NCBI GenBank assembly: GCA_033875315.1
Contig: JANRJG010000015.1
Location: 122,891-186,890, forward strand
Length of the DNA: 64,000 bases
Origin: Candidatus Methylacidiphilales bacterium
GTDB taxonomy: Bacteria; Verrucomicrobiota; Verrucomicrobiia; Methylacidiphilales; CAZTYG01
Direction: 5' to 3'
The notes beneath the pieces are model-generated. The model had not been told where the DNA came from, did not search any database, and saw nothing but the letters and a program-made list of their open reading frames with translations. Position 1 is the first letter of the stretch. Every line of letters starts with the position of its first letter. A program made the translations under genes and the position numbers. Below are positions 8,674-16,612 of the stretch, piece by piece.

Positions 8674-8722
8674 TGGCCGCTCGGCGGCCAAACGCGATCA
8701 CGTTTGTTCCGCAACGCGGAAC
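8674..8722. other. two adjacent perfect hairpins after the GIY-YIG gene
   Basis: TGGCCGC-TCG-GCGGCCA (8674-8690) and GTTCCGC-AAC-GCGGAAC (8706-8722) are both perfect 7-base stems with 3-base loops. They lie immediately downstream of the GIY-YIG stop codon on the minus strand. No T-tract follows, so these are not classical terminators. They may stabilise a transcript or be part of the mobile unit. Confidence 0.5.
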
Positions 8723-8723
8723 A

Positions 8724-8972
8724 TCACGTGACAAGACCTTGCGTGCGCAGCCACTTCCTCCCCCAGCCCGACTTCAAGTATTTCTCCCTCTTAAGGGCAT
8801 CGCTGCGGGATTCGAGGGATTCCAGATGGATGCGTCTCCATGGACGATGGGGTGCGGTGGATCTCACCTTGCCCCTGTTATGCTGGTCCAACCGTTGGTC
8901 AGGTTCTTCTGATGAACCGATGTAGTATCGGCCCGCATCGTTGCGCAGCACGTAGACAAAACAAACGGCCAT
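8724..8972 (-). CDS. small GIY-YIG nuclease (UPF0213-like)
   Basis: An 82-residue single-domain protein with the family signature FVYVLRN (the GIY-equivalent strand), YYIGSSE (the YIG strand), the basic DQRLDQHNRGKV helix and a C-terminal SRSDALKREKYLKSGWG segment. GIY-YIG domains cut DNA and are found in homing endonucleases and UvrC; the free-standing short class has no firmly established role. The ATG at 8972 is only six bases after the CCA of tRNA-Ser on the same strand, so transcription probably runs from the tRNA into the gene. There is no room for a promoter or a good ribosome-binding site between them. It is followed by hairpins and tRNA fragments. Confidence 0.85.
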   Translation of the reverse strand: MAVCFVYVLRNDAGRYYIGSSEEPDQRLDQHNRGKVRSTAPHRPWRRIHLESLESRSDALKREKYLKSGWGRKWLRTQGLVT

Positions 8973-8978
8973 ATTTTG

Positions 8979-9066
8979 TGGCGGACGGGGTGAGATTCGA
9001 ACTCACGGAACCTTTCGGTTCAACGGTTTTCAAGACCGTCGCAATCGACCACTCTGCCACCCGTCC
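8979..9066 (-). tRNA. tRNA-Ser (anticodon UGA)
   Basis: Read on the minus strand, the gene folds into a complete class II tRNA. The acceptor stem is GGACGGG/CCCGTCC, the anticodon stem ACGGT/ACCGT holds the loop CTTGAAA, the long variable arm is GAACC-GAAA-GGTTC, and the T arm is GTGAG-TTCGAAT-CTCAC. The discriminator is G and CCA is encoded. The anticodon TGA reads UCN serine codons. A GIY-YIG gene follows at once. Confidence 0.97.
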
Positions 9067-9246
9067 CGGAGGGTGAAACATAGGACATGGGGCCGGTCGG
9101 GAAAAGGTTTTTTCAGGTTCGACGGAACGCCTGGCAGTTGACTTCGAATGCCCGGGCCATCGGGAATATCGGCTTGGGGAAAAGGGAGCGACCTCCCCCC
9201 GCCATGATCGGGTTGCGAAAAGAACCGGAAAAGGCAAAGTCACTTC

Positions 9247-10092
9247 ATGCATGTCTTGATCCTCGGAGCGGGTTATGTCGGTCGGCCGCTGGCGGATTCC
9301 CTTCAGGCTTCCGGCCACCGGACGACTTGTTGGGTGCGATCGGAGGAGTCGGCGGAAAAGTTGCGGGCCTCTGGACACGCGGTGGTTGTGGGTGACCTCG
9401 GGGATGACTGGGTCTGGCGGGGATTGGTCGATGACTGGGATGCCGTCGTGTTTTGCGCTTCCTCATCGGGGGGCGGGCCGGAGGCCTATCAGGAAATTTA
9501 CGGCAAAGCCCTCCGTCTGGCGCTCTCGCGCGCCCGCGGGGCCGGACGGTTTGTTTACACTTCATCGACTTCGGTTTACGGACAGGATGATGGTTCGTTG
9601 CTGACTGAAACCGACCCGGCCGTGTCGGCCGACCCGAAATCACGGGTCTTGCAGGATGCGGAGGAATCGGTCGTGGCGGCATGGGGGACGGTGTTGCGGC
9701 TCTCGGGGATTTATGGCCCGTCCCGGGCGATCTATTGGACGCGTTATGTCCTCGGCGGAGCGGTGCCCCCGGGTGATCCGGACCGCTGGGTCAACATGAT
9801 CCACCGCGACGACGCCGTGTCCGCCATCCGGCATGTGTTGCAATGTCCGGAAACCGCCGGGCAAATCTACAACACCACCGATGATGAGCCGGTGCGGCTG
9901 ACCGACCTGCTGGCGTGGTTGCGGGAACGGCATCCAGGCGGGATGGTGCCGATGTCATCATCCACCGTCGCCAAAAGCAGAAAAGCCACCAGCAAGCGGA
10001 TCTCCAATAAAAAGTTAAGGGATTCCGGCTGGGAGCCGTTGTATCCGACGTTCAGGGAGGGGTATCAGGGATTGATGGCGAATGGTGGATAG
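9247..10092 (+). CDS. NAD(P)-dependent epimerase/dehydratase family protein
   Basis: A 281-residue Rossmann-fold protein of the extended SDR class. It begins with the nucleotide-binding motif LILGAGYVGRPLAD (residues 4-17), followed by YTSSTSVYG (about 100) and a GIYGPSR segment typical of sugar-nucleotide epimerases and of the YeeZ group. It is shorter than most UDP-sugar epimerases, and the usual YxxxK pair is not obvious, so the reaction is uncertain. The ATG at 9247 gives the canonical beginning of the Rossmann strand. The gene runs opposite to both neighbours and converges on the SDR at 10129. Confidence 0.8.
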   Translation: MHVLILGAGYVGRPLADSLQASGHRTTCWVRSEESAEKLRASGHAVVVGDLGDDWVWRGLVDDWDAVVFCASSSGGGPEAYQEIYGKALRLALSRARGAGRFVYTSSTSVYGQDDGSLLTETDPAVSADPKSRVLQDAEESVVAAWGTVLRLSGIYGPSRAIYWTRYVLGGAVPPGDPDRWVNMIHRDDAVSAIRHVLQCPETAGQIYNTTDDEPVRLTDLLAWLRERHPGGMVPMSSSTVAKSRKATSKRISNKKLRDSGWEPLYPTFREGYQGLMANGG

Positions 10093-10128
10093 CGAACCGC
10101 GGCCGAAGAACCAGGCACGGCTCTCCTC

Positions 10129-10848
10129 CTACCTCAAATTCCAGCCTCCACTCACCACCAAATGAGATCCGGTGAGGTATCCGGCTTCCGGTTGGATGAG
10201 GAAGCGGACGGCCTGGTAGATGTCGGAGTGGCTGCCGTAACGGTTGGCGGGGATGAGTGAGGGGTGAGGGAGATCCACACTGTTGTCCAGATATCCGGGA
10301 GAGACCATGTTGACGGTGACCCCGTGTTCCGCCTCGGCCACGGCGAAGGATTTGGTGATCATGAGCACGCCGGTCTTGCCGATGTGGTAGCTCAGGGCCA
10401 GATCGCGCGCCCCGGGGTGGTCGCAACTGGAGTCCCCTATATTGACCACGCGGCCCTGTCCGGCCAGTCGGAGCAGGGGCAGGGCGGCCCGGGTGGTGAA
10501 GAAGGTGGCCGCGGCCGTGCTGTCGATCCCGCGATCCCAGGAATGGCGTCCGGTCTGGCCCAGTTCCTCTGGTTCGTAATCGCCGGAATTGTTGATCAGG
10601 ATGTCGAGCCGGCCGAAATGGTCGGCGATTTCGTGGATAATCCCCCAGGCCTGGAGTTCGTCGGCCAGATTGCCGCGGACCAGAAAGGCGTCGACCCCGG
10701 CGTTCATCAACTCGATGGTCAGGTCGGTGGCGCTCTCGATGCTGCGACGGGCGTGAATGGCGACAGAGTATCCGTCCAGCGCGAGGTGGCGGATGAGGTC
10801 GGCTCCGAGGCCGCGGCCGGCACCGGTGACCAGGGCGACCGGGTTCAC
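10129..10848 (-). CDS. short-chain dehydrogenase/reductase, possible pterin reductase
   Basis: A 239-residue classical SDR. TGAGRGLG (residues 8-15) binds the cofactor, INNSG marks the adenine-ring region, and YHIGKTG supplies the catalytic Tyr and Lys. The C-terminus ends with the usual TGSHLVVSGGW. Its ATG overlaps the TGA of the dihydropteroate-synthase-like gene by four bases, so the pair is translationally coupled. In folate pathways, DHPS-like genes are sometimes linked to pteridine reductases of this fold (FolM type), which makes a pterin-reducing role attractive. The cofactor loop lacks the TGxxxR arginine pattern of pteridine reductases, so this stays an inference. Confidence 0.8.
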   Translation of the reverse strand: MNPVALVTGAGRGLGADLIRHLALDGYSVAIHARRSIESATDLTIELMNAGVDAFLVRGNLADELQAWGIIHEIADHFGRLDILINNSGDYEPEELGQTGRHSWDRGIDSTAAATFFTTRAALPLLRLAGQGRVVNIGDSSCDHPGARDLALSYHIGKTGVLMITKSFAVAEAEHGVTVNMVSPGYLDNSVDLPHPSLIPANRYGSHSDIYQAVRFLIQPEAGYLTGSHLVVSGGWNLR

Positions 10849-11735
10849 ATCCCGGCCTCCATGGTTCGGACCACGCCACGCACCCGGGCCACTTCATGGG
10901 TGCGGAGCAGGTCGGTTTTGCCTAACATGGCCAGGACGGCAAAGAAACCCTCCGCGCTGCGCACCTCTTCCTCGAAATACTCGAAGGCGTGCGGGAGGGC
11001 GTGGCAGGTGGGCCAGCCCAGCGTGCGCAGGCGGAAGGTTTCAAGGAAGGTCCGCATTTGGTAGCGCACCCGTGCGGCGCTGTCCTGGAGGTTTTTGTAG
11101 TAAAAGCCCATGCCGGGGTCGATCCAGATGCGGGTCACCCCGCAGGACCGGGCCAGATCAATCTGCCGGGCAAAGTAGTCGCGCAGGGTTTCGGTGTGGT
11201 CGTTGGCCAGATTCAGGTCGCCCACCGCACGGACATGATCACCGGCAACATAACAAATAATGACAGCAGCGTCGTGTTCGGCGACCAGGCGGAAGTGGGC
11301 TTCGTTGTCGCGGGTGCCGGTGAGGTTGAGCACGGCGGCCCCTGCCTTCAGGCAGGATTCGGTCACGGTGGGATGATAGGTTTCCACCGAAACGAGCACC
11401 CCGGCCTGGGTGAGTTCGCGCACCACGGGGGGCAGGACGCTGCGCTGTCCGGCCTCATCGACGTGGGCCGCGTGGAGGATGGTCGACTCCGCGCCGACAT
11501 CGACCAAATCGGCGCCTTCCACGGCCAGACGTTTTCCGCGTCGCACAGCGGCCTCGGTGTTGAGGACGACGCTTTCGCGATACCAGGAATCCGAGGACAG
11601 GTTGACCACACCCATCAGGTGCGTCCCCCGGGAGGAATCGAAACGCTTGCCGCGGAGGTCGAATGCGGCCACTGGGGCCTTGAGAGCTTCACGATGGGCG
11701 TCATGCAGCGCGGCTAAGGATTCCAAACTGAGCAT
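10845..11735 (-). CDS. dihydropteroate synthase-like (pterin-binding) protein
   Basis: A 296-residue TIM-barrel protein aligned by motif to FolP. MGVVNLSSDSW (about 40-50) stands where FolP has NVTPDSF, DVGAEST (about 80) is the second pterin motif, VSVETYHPTV the third, LNLTGT the fourth, and DPGMGFYYKN (about 205) the fifth. FolP joins a pterin pyrophosphate to p-aminobenzoate. The SRK loop of true DHPS is missing (GWPTCHALPH occupies that area), and the last motif reads LRTHEVARV. It may therefore be a divergent folate enzyme or a pterin-binding methyl-transfer protein. It is cotranscribed with the overlapping SDR gene downstream. Confidence 0.7.
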   Translation of the reverse strand: MLSLESLAALHDAHREALKAPVAAFDLRGKRFDSSRGTHLMGVVNLSSDSWYRESVVLNTEAAVRRGKRLAVEGADLVDVGAESTILHAAHVDEAGQRSVLPPVVRELTQAGVLVSVETYHPTVTESCLKAGAAVLNLTGTRDNEAHFRLVAEHDAAVIICYVAGDHVRAVGDLNLANDHTETLRDYFARQIDLARSCGVTRIWIDPGMGFYYKNLQDSAARVRYQMRTFLETFRLRTLGWPTCHALPHAFEYFEEEVRSAEGFFAVLAMLGKTDLLRTHEVARVRGVVRTMEAGM

Positions 11736-11829
11736 GCGCTTTATCCTATCATGATTTTTCCTTCCGACAGGGAATTTCTGAGTATTCGGATTGTGGCCAA
11801 GAACCTGAGTTCATGGAGATGAACAGCGC

Positions 11830-12987
11830 TCAACCGATCCCGGCCTGGTCGAGGAGGTCCTGGCAAACCTTGCGGGCGTCGAGATGTTTTTCGGCGAAGG
11901 CACGGGCGGCGCGGCGGTGCGTCTCGTAATCGGCGTTGATGGCCGCGATACCGCTGGCGGCTTCATCGAGTGTTTGGAAGGCCAGCAATCCAGTTCCGTG
12001 GGGGAGGTGCTCGGTCCAGCCGGTGTCCTGCACCACGGCGGGCCGCCCGAGGGCGAGGTAGCAGGCGGTGCGGCAACTGAACCATCCGGTGCGACCGGCC
12101 ACGTAGCCGTGTTTGGCGATGCTCCATTCGCCCCGGGATTGGCGCAGGAAGTCCCGATAGGTGAGGTGGTCGGGCAGGACCTGGTCGGGCTCGAGGATGG
12201 TCCACTTCCTTTCCAGCAACATTTCCGTGGGACGCTTGCGTCCGATACCCTGGCCCATGGCGATGACCATCGGCTGCGGGGTGCGGAGTGGAAGATCGGC
12301 GAACTTGAGGAACTCGATGTCCTTTTGCCCGTATTCCTTTCCCTGCCAGATCTTGGGTTTGTAACTGGCCCAGTTCATGACCGTGGTGAAGCGGTCGGGC
12401 GGGGTCGAATCTTCATAAGGCCACCATTCGAGCGCCACCGGTTGGAGGGTCTTCTTCCAGCGGATGCCGGTATCGGGCGCGAGGCAGTCGGGGTCGTTGA
12501 GTTTGAGGCCGAAGGAGAAGTGGCTGTCATGATTGCGCAGCCTTTTGGTGTAGTCCCCTTTGTCAGGATCCATCATGCCGATCTGGGTGAACATCGGGTC
12601 GCCGTCGAGGAACATCTGGTGCTTGACGCCGACTTCGTAATCGGTGAACCAACTGGCGGTGGAGACGTTGACGAGGAGATCGCCGTCCTTGATGAGTTCG
12701 CGGGCCAGTTTTTCCCCGGCGCCGTGGAATTTCCCATCGGCCGCATTGCGGTAGATCCAACGGTCCCCCAGGCGGAAGAAATCCATGATCCGTCCGAGGG
12801 CTTCCACCTGGTAGGTGCAGTCGTCGGTGATGGTCTCCTTCACGGGGTCGTAGGGCCAGACCCCGGTGTCCTCGAGGTAATAGACGTCGTGGCCCAAGGC
12901 CTGGAAGCCGAGGACGTATTGGACATAGTCCCAGATGACGCCGCCGAAGGGGTATTGGCCGACCAGGCCGGTGACGATGATGCGCAC
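11830..12987 (-). CDS. glycosyltransferase-like protein (GT-B fold)
   Basis: About 385 residues from GTG 12987 (VRIIVTGLVGQYPFGG); an upstream extension to 13044 is cysteine-rich and not protein-like. The N-terminal half begins like a Rossmann domain with a glycine-rich loop (GLVGQYPFGGV). The C-terminal part has the layout of GT-B enzymes: a mid-protein linker, then GYVAGRTGWFSCRTACYLALGRP, and a final helix set containing INADYETHRRAARAF. The donor and acceptor are not evident. It lies back-to-back with the methyltransferase gene at 13073, with 85 bases between their starts for two divergent promoters. Confidence 0.65.
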   Translation of the reverse strand: MRIIVTGLVGQYPFGGVIWDYVQYVLGFQALGHDVYYLEDTGVWPYDPVKETITDDCTYQVEALGRIMDFFRLGDRWIYRNAADGKFHGAGEKLARELIKDGDLLVNVSTASWFTDYEVGVKHQMFLDGDPMFTQIGMMDPDKGDYTKRLRNHDSHFSFGLKLNDPDCLAPDTGIRWKKTLQPVALEWWPYEDSTPPDRFTTVMNWASYKPKIWQGKEYGQKDIEFLKFADLPLRTPQPMVIAMGQGIGRKRPTEMLLERKWTILEPDQVLPDHLTYRDFLRQSRGEWSIAKHGYVAGRTGWFSCRTACYLALGRPAVVQDTGWTEHLPHGTGLLAFQTLDEAASGIAAINADYETHRRAARAFAEKHLDARKVCQDLLDQAGIG

Positions 12988-13072
12988 GCAAGAAGGAAAG
13001 CAGGACCGTGGAAGAGCGCAAGAACGGCAAGAATGCATTTCCACCCGTCCCCGGCTGCGCTATGCGGGAGGA

Positions 13073-13828
13073 ATGGACCGACGCTATTGGGAGGAAAAGG
13101 GACGCGCCTACGATGCGGAGATTTTCGATGTTTACGCCGAGGACCGGAAAGGGGTGGTGGCTGCGGCCATCCGGCGGACGCTGCGGAAAAGCGATCGGGC
13201 GGCGGATCTGGGGTGTGGGACGGGCAAAGCGCTTCCCCTTCTGGCCCCACGGGCCCTTTCCGTGGAGGCGGTGGACCTTTCCGAGTCCTGTCTCCGGAAA
13301 GCCCGCCATTTCGCAGATGCTTGGAAGAACATCACCTTCCGCCGCGCGGACCTGGCCCGTGAACGCGTATCCGGGCGGCTCGACTTTGTCCTCAATGTCA
13401 ACGTCCTCATCATGCCCGATGCCGGGGTGCGTCAGGCCATTTTGCGCCATATCGCCGTCCGGTTGAAGCGGGGCGGACGGCTGCTCTTGGTGGTGCCCTC
13501 GCTGGAGTCCTCCCTCTGGGTGGCCCGGCGGCTGTATGATTGGGAGTTGAAGGACGGACGGACCCCGGCACAGGCAAGGCGCGGGGTCCAGCGTCTGCTG
13601 GGTGACCGCTTCCGCGTGGGTCTGGCGGACGGGCTGGTGCCTATCGATGGGGTCCCCACCAAACACTTCCTGGCTCCCGAGTTGTCGTCGGTGCTGGCCG
13701 CGGTGGGGTTGGAACTGCGCGGCCTGGAAAAGGTCGAATACGCCTGGCGGACGGAATTCGAGGACCCGCCATCGTGGATGCGCGCCCCCTACCCTTGGGA
13801 TTGGCTGGTGCGGGCGGTGCGGGTTTGA
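13073..13828 (+). CDS. class I SAM-dependent methyltransferase
   Basis: A 251-residue protein with motif I ADLGCGTGKALPL (about residues 43-55), an acidic residue ending the second strand (VEAVDLS), and a post-I segment FVLNVNVLIMPD. These define the S-adenosylmethionine-binding Rossmann core. The substrate is unknown; the C-terminal cap contains an FEDPPSWMRAPYPWDW tail. The start at 13073 follows GGAGGA directly, an unusually tight spacing, but the earlier in-frame sequence back to 12935 overlaps the diverging gene and reads poorly. It is followed 72 bases later by mutS in the same direction. Confidence 0.75.
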   Translation: MDRRYWEEKGRAYDAEIFDVYAEDRKGVVAAAIRRTLRKSDRAADLGCGTGKALPLLAPRALSVEAVDLSESCLRKARHFADAWKNITFRRADLARERVSGRLDFVLNVNVLIMPDAGVRQAILRHIAVRLKRGGRLLLVVPSLESSLWVARRLYDWELKDGRTPAQARRGVQRLLGDRFRVGLADGLVPIDGVPTKHFLAPELSSVLAAVGLELRGLEKVEYAWRTEFEDPPSWMRAPYPWDWLVRAVRV

Positions 13829-13900
13829 TGGGTCGGTCCGGGGTTTCTTTTGGTTTGATCTGACCCGTGCCGGGGCCAATCTCGTTTTTTGCCTCCGCCC

Positions 13901-16444
13901 ATGTCTGAGAACCTCACCCCCATGATGCAGCAATACCGCCGGATCAAGGCGGAGATCCCGGCGGATGCCCTGCTGCTGTTCCGCCTGGGGGATTTTTACG
14001 AGATGTTTTTTGACGATGCCAAGGACGCGTCGGCCCTGCTCAACCTCACCCTGACCAAGCGCAACGGCGTGCCCATGTGCGGGGTGCCGTATCACGCGGC
14101 GGAAAACTACGTGGGCAAGATGATCCAGTCGGGCCGTCGTGTGGCCATCTGCGACCAGGTCACCGAACCCCGGCCGGGCCAGATCGTCGAACGTGCGGTG
14201 ACCCAGATCCTCAGCCCGGGGAGCGTTTTCCACCTCGACCTGACCGCACCCAAGGAAAACCGCTTCATGGCCGCCGTGGTCGAGCGCGAGGGGGTTTTCG
14301 GTTTCGCCTTCCTCGACCTGACCACGGGGGAATTCCGCGTCACCGAACTGCACGGGGCCAAGGCCTGGCACGATGAGTTGTTGCGCCTGCATCCGCGCGA
14401 ATTGATCCACCCCTCCGAGGTGCGCCCGCCCAAGCTCCCGGACGGGTGCAAGCCCGCGGTGGTGTCGCATGACGACTGGACCTTCGAGCACGACCACGCC
14501 GAGTTGTTCCTGCGCGAGCATTTCAAGGTGCAGTCCCTCGATGGCTTCGGTTGTTCCGGCCTGCGCAAGGGCGGGCTGGGGGCGGCCGGTGCGTTGCTCC
14601 ATTACGCCACCCAGACCCTGCGGGCCCAAGCGGGCCACGTGCTCAAGCTGCTCCCTTACTCTGGCGATGATTTCCTTGTCGTGGACGCCATCACCCAGCG
14701 GAATCTGGAACTCGTCCAGCCGATGAGCCACGCTGCGGGTGACACCACCCTGCTCAAGGCCCTGGACAAGACCGTTACCGCCATGGGCGGGCGAGAACTC
14801 GGGCGCTGGATTTTGCGGCCCTTGCGGTCGCGCGACCCCATCCTGGCCCGCCAGAAAGTGGTCGACCGCTGGCTGGAGGATGTCGGCCGCTTGGAGGATT
14901 TCCGCACCCTGCTGCACGAAGTCCGCGACTTGGAGCGGATCATCGGACGCCTGGCCCAGGGCTCGGGCAATGCCCGCGATCTCCAGGCCCTGCGGCTTTC
15001 CCTTGACCCGCTCACCGGCATCAAGGCCATGGCGGAATCGCTCCAGACCCCGTTGGCCGAGGAACTCGCGGCGCGCATCGAACCCCAACCCGATCTGATC
15101 GATTTGATCGAAAGGGCCATCGAGCCCGAGCCACCCCTGGCGGTGAAGGAGGGCGGCATCATCCGCGAGGGTTTCCGGCCCGAGGTCGACGAGTTGCGCG
15201 TGGCTATGCGCGACGGCAAAGCCTGGATCGCCGACCTGCAGAACCGCGAGCAGGAGCGCACTGGCATCCGTTCGCTCAAAGTCCGTTACACTGAAGCCTT
15301 CGGGTATTTCATCGAGATCACCCGGAGCAACCTCGACCAAGTCCCGGCCGACTACACGCGCAAGCAGACCCTGGTCAATGCCGAGCGTTACATCACCCCC
15401 GAGTTGAAGGAAATGGAAGGCAAGCTGCTCGGGGCGGAAGAACGTTCGCGCCAGTTGGAATACAAGGTTTTTCTGGAAATCCGCGAGCAGGTGGTGGCGC
15501 GCACCGCCGCCATCCAGGAAGTGGCCCGCGCGGTGGCCCAGTTGGATGTCCTGGCCTCCTTCGCCGTCAGCGCCCGGCTGATGGACTATTGCAAACCGGA
15601 GATCAGCACCAACGGACGCATGGACGTGGAGGAGGGACGGCACCCAGTCCTGGAGCAACTCCTCGTCGGGGAGAAATTCGTCCCCAACGACATCCGTCTC
15701 AACCAGGACGACTGCCGCCTGGTCATCCTCACCGGTCCAAACATGGCCGGCAAAAGCACCTACATTCGCCAAGTGGCCCTCATCGCCCTCATGGCCCACC
15801 TTGGCAGCCACGTCCCCGCCCGCGCGGCCACCGTCCCGGTGTGCGACCGCATCTTCACCCGCGTGGGTGCGAACGACGACCTTTCCCGGGGGCAGAGCAC
15901 GTTCATGGTGGAGATGAACGAGACGGCCAACATCCTCAACAACGCCACCGCCCAGAGCCTGGTCATCCTGGATGAGATCGGTCGGGGCACCAGCACCTTT
16001 GACGGGTTGAGCATCGCTTGGTCGGTGGCCGAGCACCTGCACAACATCGTCAAATGCAAAACACTCTTCGCCACCCATTACCACGAGTTGACCGAACTCT
16101 CGGTGGCCCTCACCGGGGTCAAGAACTACAACGTGGCCGTGCGCGAGTGGCATGACCAGATCATCTTCCTGCGCAAGATCGTGGCCGGGGGCACCGACAA
16201 GAGCTACGGCATCCAAGTGGCTAGGCTGGCGGGTCTACCCAAGGAAGTCATCGCCCGCGCCAAGGAAATCCTCCGCAACTTGGAGGAAAACGAACTGGAC
16301 GCCACCGGCAAGCCGCAATTGGCGCGGCACCCGGAAGAGAAGCCGGTGAAAAAGGTCAAAAAGAAAAAAGGCAAAAAACAGAAGGGCCCGATCGAAGTCC
16401 CGCAGATGGACCTCTTCCGCCGGGTCGAGACACCGGGGAATTGA
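13901..16444 (+). CDS. mutS: DNA mismatch repair protein MutS
   Basis: An 847-residue MutS1. The N-terminal mismatch-recognition domain carries FYEMFFDDA (about residue 32), whose Phe and Glu contact mismatched bases. The connector, core and clamp domains follow. The C-terminal ATPase has Walker A GPNMAGKST (about 612) and Walker B ILDEIGRGTSTFDG (about 690), plus the ATHYHEL motif. MutS finds mismatches and recruits MutL. The tail is lysine-rich (KKVKKKKGKKQKG) and ends with MDLFR, where a beta-clamp-binding peptide often lies. The ATG at 13901 is preferred; the ATG at 13889 adds only four residues. No mutL is linked here. Confidence 0.97.
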   Translation: MSENLTPMMQQYRRIKAEIPADALLLFRLGDFYEMFFDDAKDASALLNLTLTKRNGVPMCGVPYHAAENYVGKMIQSGRRVAICDQVTEPRPGQIVERAVTQILSPGSVFHLDLTAPKENRFMAAVVEREGVFGFAFLDLTTGEFRVTELHGAKAWHDELLRLHPRELIHPSEVRPPKLPDGCKPAVVSHDDWTFEHDHAELFLREHFKVQSLDGFGCSGLRKGGLGAAGALLHYATQTLRAQAGHVLKLLPYSGDDFLVVDAITQRNLELVQPMSHAAGDTTLLKALDKTVTAMGGRELGRWILRPLRSRDPILARQKVVDRWLEDVGRLEDFRTLLHEVRDLERIIGRLAQGSGNARDLQALRLSLDPLTGIKAMAESLQTPLAEELAARIEPQPDLIDLIERAIEPEPPLAVKEGGIIREGFRPEVDELRVAMRDGKAWIADLQNREQERTGIRSLKVRYTEAFGYFIEITRSNLDQVPADYTRKQTLVNAERYITPELKEMEGKLLGAEERSRQLEYKVFLEIREQVVARTAAIQEVARAVAQLDVLASFAVSARLMDYCKPEISTNGRMDVEEGRHPVLEQLLVGEKFVPNDIRLNQDDCRLVILTGPNMAGKSTYIRQVALIALMAHLGSHVPARAATVPVCDRIFTRVGANDDLSRGQSTFMVEMNETANILNNATAQSLVILDEIGRGTSTFDGLSIAWSVAEHLHNIVKCKTLFATHYHELTELSVALTGVKNYNVAVREWHDQIIFLRKIVAGGTDKSYGIQVARLAGLPKEVIARAKEILRNLEENELDATGKPQLARHPEEKPVKKVKKKKGKKQKGPIEVPQMDLFRRVETPGN

Positions 16445-16601
16445 ACAGAAGGTAACGAAGATAACAGAGCAAGACAACTGCTGGGCTTTTGATTGATAGA
16501 ATTATGGCAGCCAAACATCTTTCATTCAAAAAAGCGGCGGAGGGCTGAGCGGTTTCGTTCTGTTATTGCCGTCTTCCGTCCTCTGCACTCCGTCTTCTGA
16601 C
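16445..16601. repeat. intergenic imperfect inverted repeat
   Basis: The gap between mutS and the AEC transporter begins with AACAGAAGGTAACGAAGATA (16444-16463) and ends with TTCTGTTATTGCCGTCTTCC (about 16559-16578) followed by more 'GTCTTC' iterations. The two halves are roughly inverted. Elements with 'AACAGAAGGTAACGAAG' wording look like dispersed intergenic repeats. No gene is visible in this gap. Confidence 0.45.
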
Positions 16602-16612
16602 TTCCCCCCCCC

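Larger units (their letters stand above)
8483..8997 (-). mobile_element. putative miniature tRNA-Ser-inserted GIY-YIG element
   Basis: The last 19 bases of the tRNA-Ser gene, including CCA (8979-8997), recur exactly in the same orientation at 8483-8501. Between the two copies lie a GIY-YIG nuclease gene, a third degenerate copy of the tRNA 3' half (8615-8665), and several strong hairpins. Direct repeats of a tRNA 3' end flanking a nuclease gene have the form of an element that inserts into a tRNA and restores its end. No integrase or transposase is present. The element would be only about 500 bases long. That it moves is an inference. Confidence 0.5.

Noticed and set aside
8501..8734. A 77-codon frame reading through the tRNA-Ser fragment (contains EPKGSVSSNLTP)
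   Set aside because: This peptide is the translation of tRNA-Ser sequence and is a well-known false protein pattern.
12563..16216. A 1217-codon open frame antisense to mutS and its neighbours
   Set aside because: It mirrors the codon bias of a high-GC gene, is rich in Gly, Val, Asp, His and Gln, has no domain order, and lies over an unmistakable mutS.
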